Translations under genes and position numbers: made by a program
NCBI GenBank assembly: GCA_963556255.1
Contig: OY744616.1
Location: 15,928,346-15,992,345, forward strand
DNA length: 64,000 nucleotides
Direction: 5' to 3'
Source: Allolobophora icterica
Taxonomy: Eukaryota > Annelida > Clitellata > Crassiclitellata > Lumbricidae
Part shown: positions 1-64,000 of the stretch, in pieces
Layout of the letters: each line of letters opens with the position of its first letter
Numbering within the stretch: the first letter of the stretch is position 1
The notes under the pieces: generated by a model
Told to the model about the DNA's origin: nothing
Database searches by the model: none
The model's input: only the letters and a program-made list of their open reading frames with translations

Positions 1-124
1 TATCATGCTGGGGTAATGTGTACCCGTTTCACAGTTTGTCTCCTCCTGTATGAATTTCTGTGGGCTCCCTACTGTGATAACATGTTTACATTGGTGACTT
101 AGGTTTACGATAAAGAAAAGTGAA

Positions 125-63972
<63,848 letters not shown>

Positions 63973-64000
63973 GTATAATGACTCGGTTAATAATTAATAA

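Noticed and set aside
1..124. Promoter or transcription start upstream of the first ATG
   Set aside because: No clear TATA box, initiator or CpG-rich stretch; the AG at 101-102 could instead be an acceptor, so the true 5' end may lie outside the window.

Overview
This window is animal-like nuclear DNA. It has AT-rich introns, standard GT-AG splicing, tRNA-derived SINEs, non-LTR retrotransposon 3' ends, hAT- and Harbinger-type miniature transposons, and long simple-sequence arrays. I cannot name the species; a marine invertebrate with motile cilia or flagella would fit. Everything I can support as host coding sequence belongs to ONE gene, read on the + strand from about 125 to beyond the right edge. 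It is a dynein heavy chain split into about 79 recognised exons (about 4,260 codons in the window). No independent host gene, structural RNA gene or CRISPR array was found.

The exons were joined by matching splice phase and the known order of dynein motifs. The order is: a divergent N-terminal tail (125-7928), tail helices (8368-16345), linker (16956-26743), an entry segment (27426-29406), AAA1 (30248-36xxx), AAA2 (37768-40847), AAA3 (41470-46802), a low-complexity spacer (47026-49559), AAA4 (50230-54250), stalk CC1 (54728-56770), microtubule-binding tip (57517-57787), stalk CC2 (58539 into 59044) and AAA5 (59044-63157), then the start of the AAA5/AAA6 region (63660-63972). The rest of AAA6 and the C-terminal domain lie outside the window.

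The motor is not a standard axonemal heavy chain. The AAA1 Walker B glutamate is replaced (FDN instead of FDE). AAA1 carries a long charged/Ser-rich insertion, AAA4 has lost both Walker signatures, and AAA5 carries a Ser-rich insertion inside an unusually large exon. Together with the expected length this points to the divergent DNHD1 (dynein heavy chain domain-containing 1) family. Dynein family membership is certain in my view; the DNHD1 assignment is an inference.

The introns record heavy mobile-element traffic. There are three hAT-type insertions with 8-bp target duplications, one carrying an antisense BED zinc-finger relic. There is one Harbinger-like MITE with a TTA duplication, a roughly 70-bp palindromic TTAA-ended family with about nine copies, at least four SINE families, and several minisatellites, some abutting splice sites. 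The most unusual structure is a 30-bp minisatellite (63487-63666) whose last unit contains the working 3' splice site of the last exon in the window.
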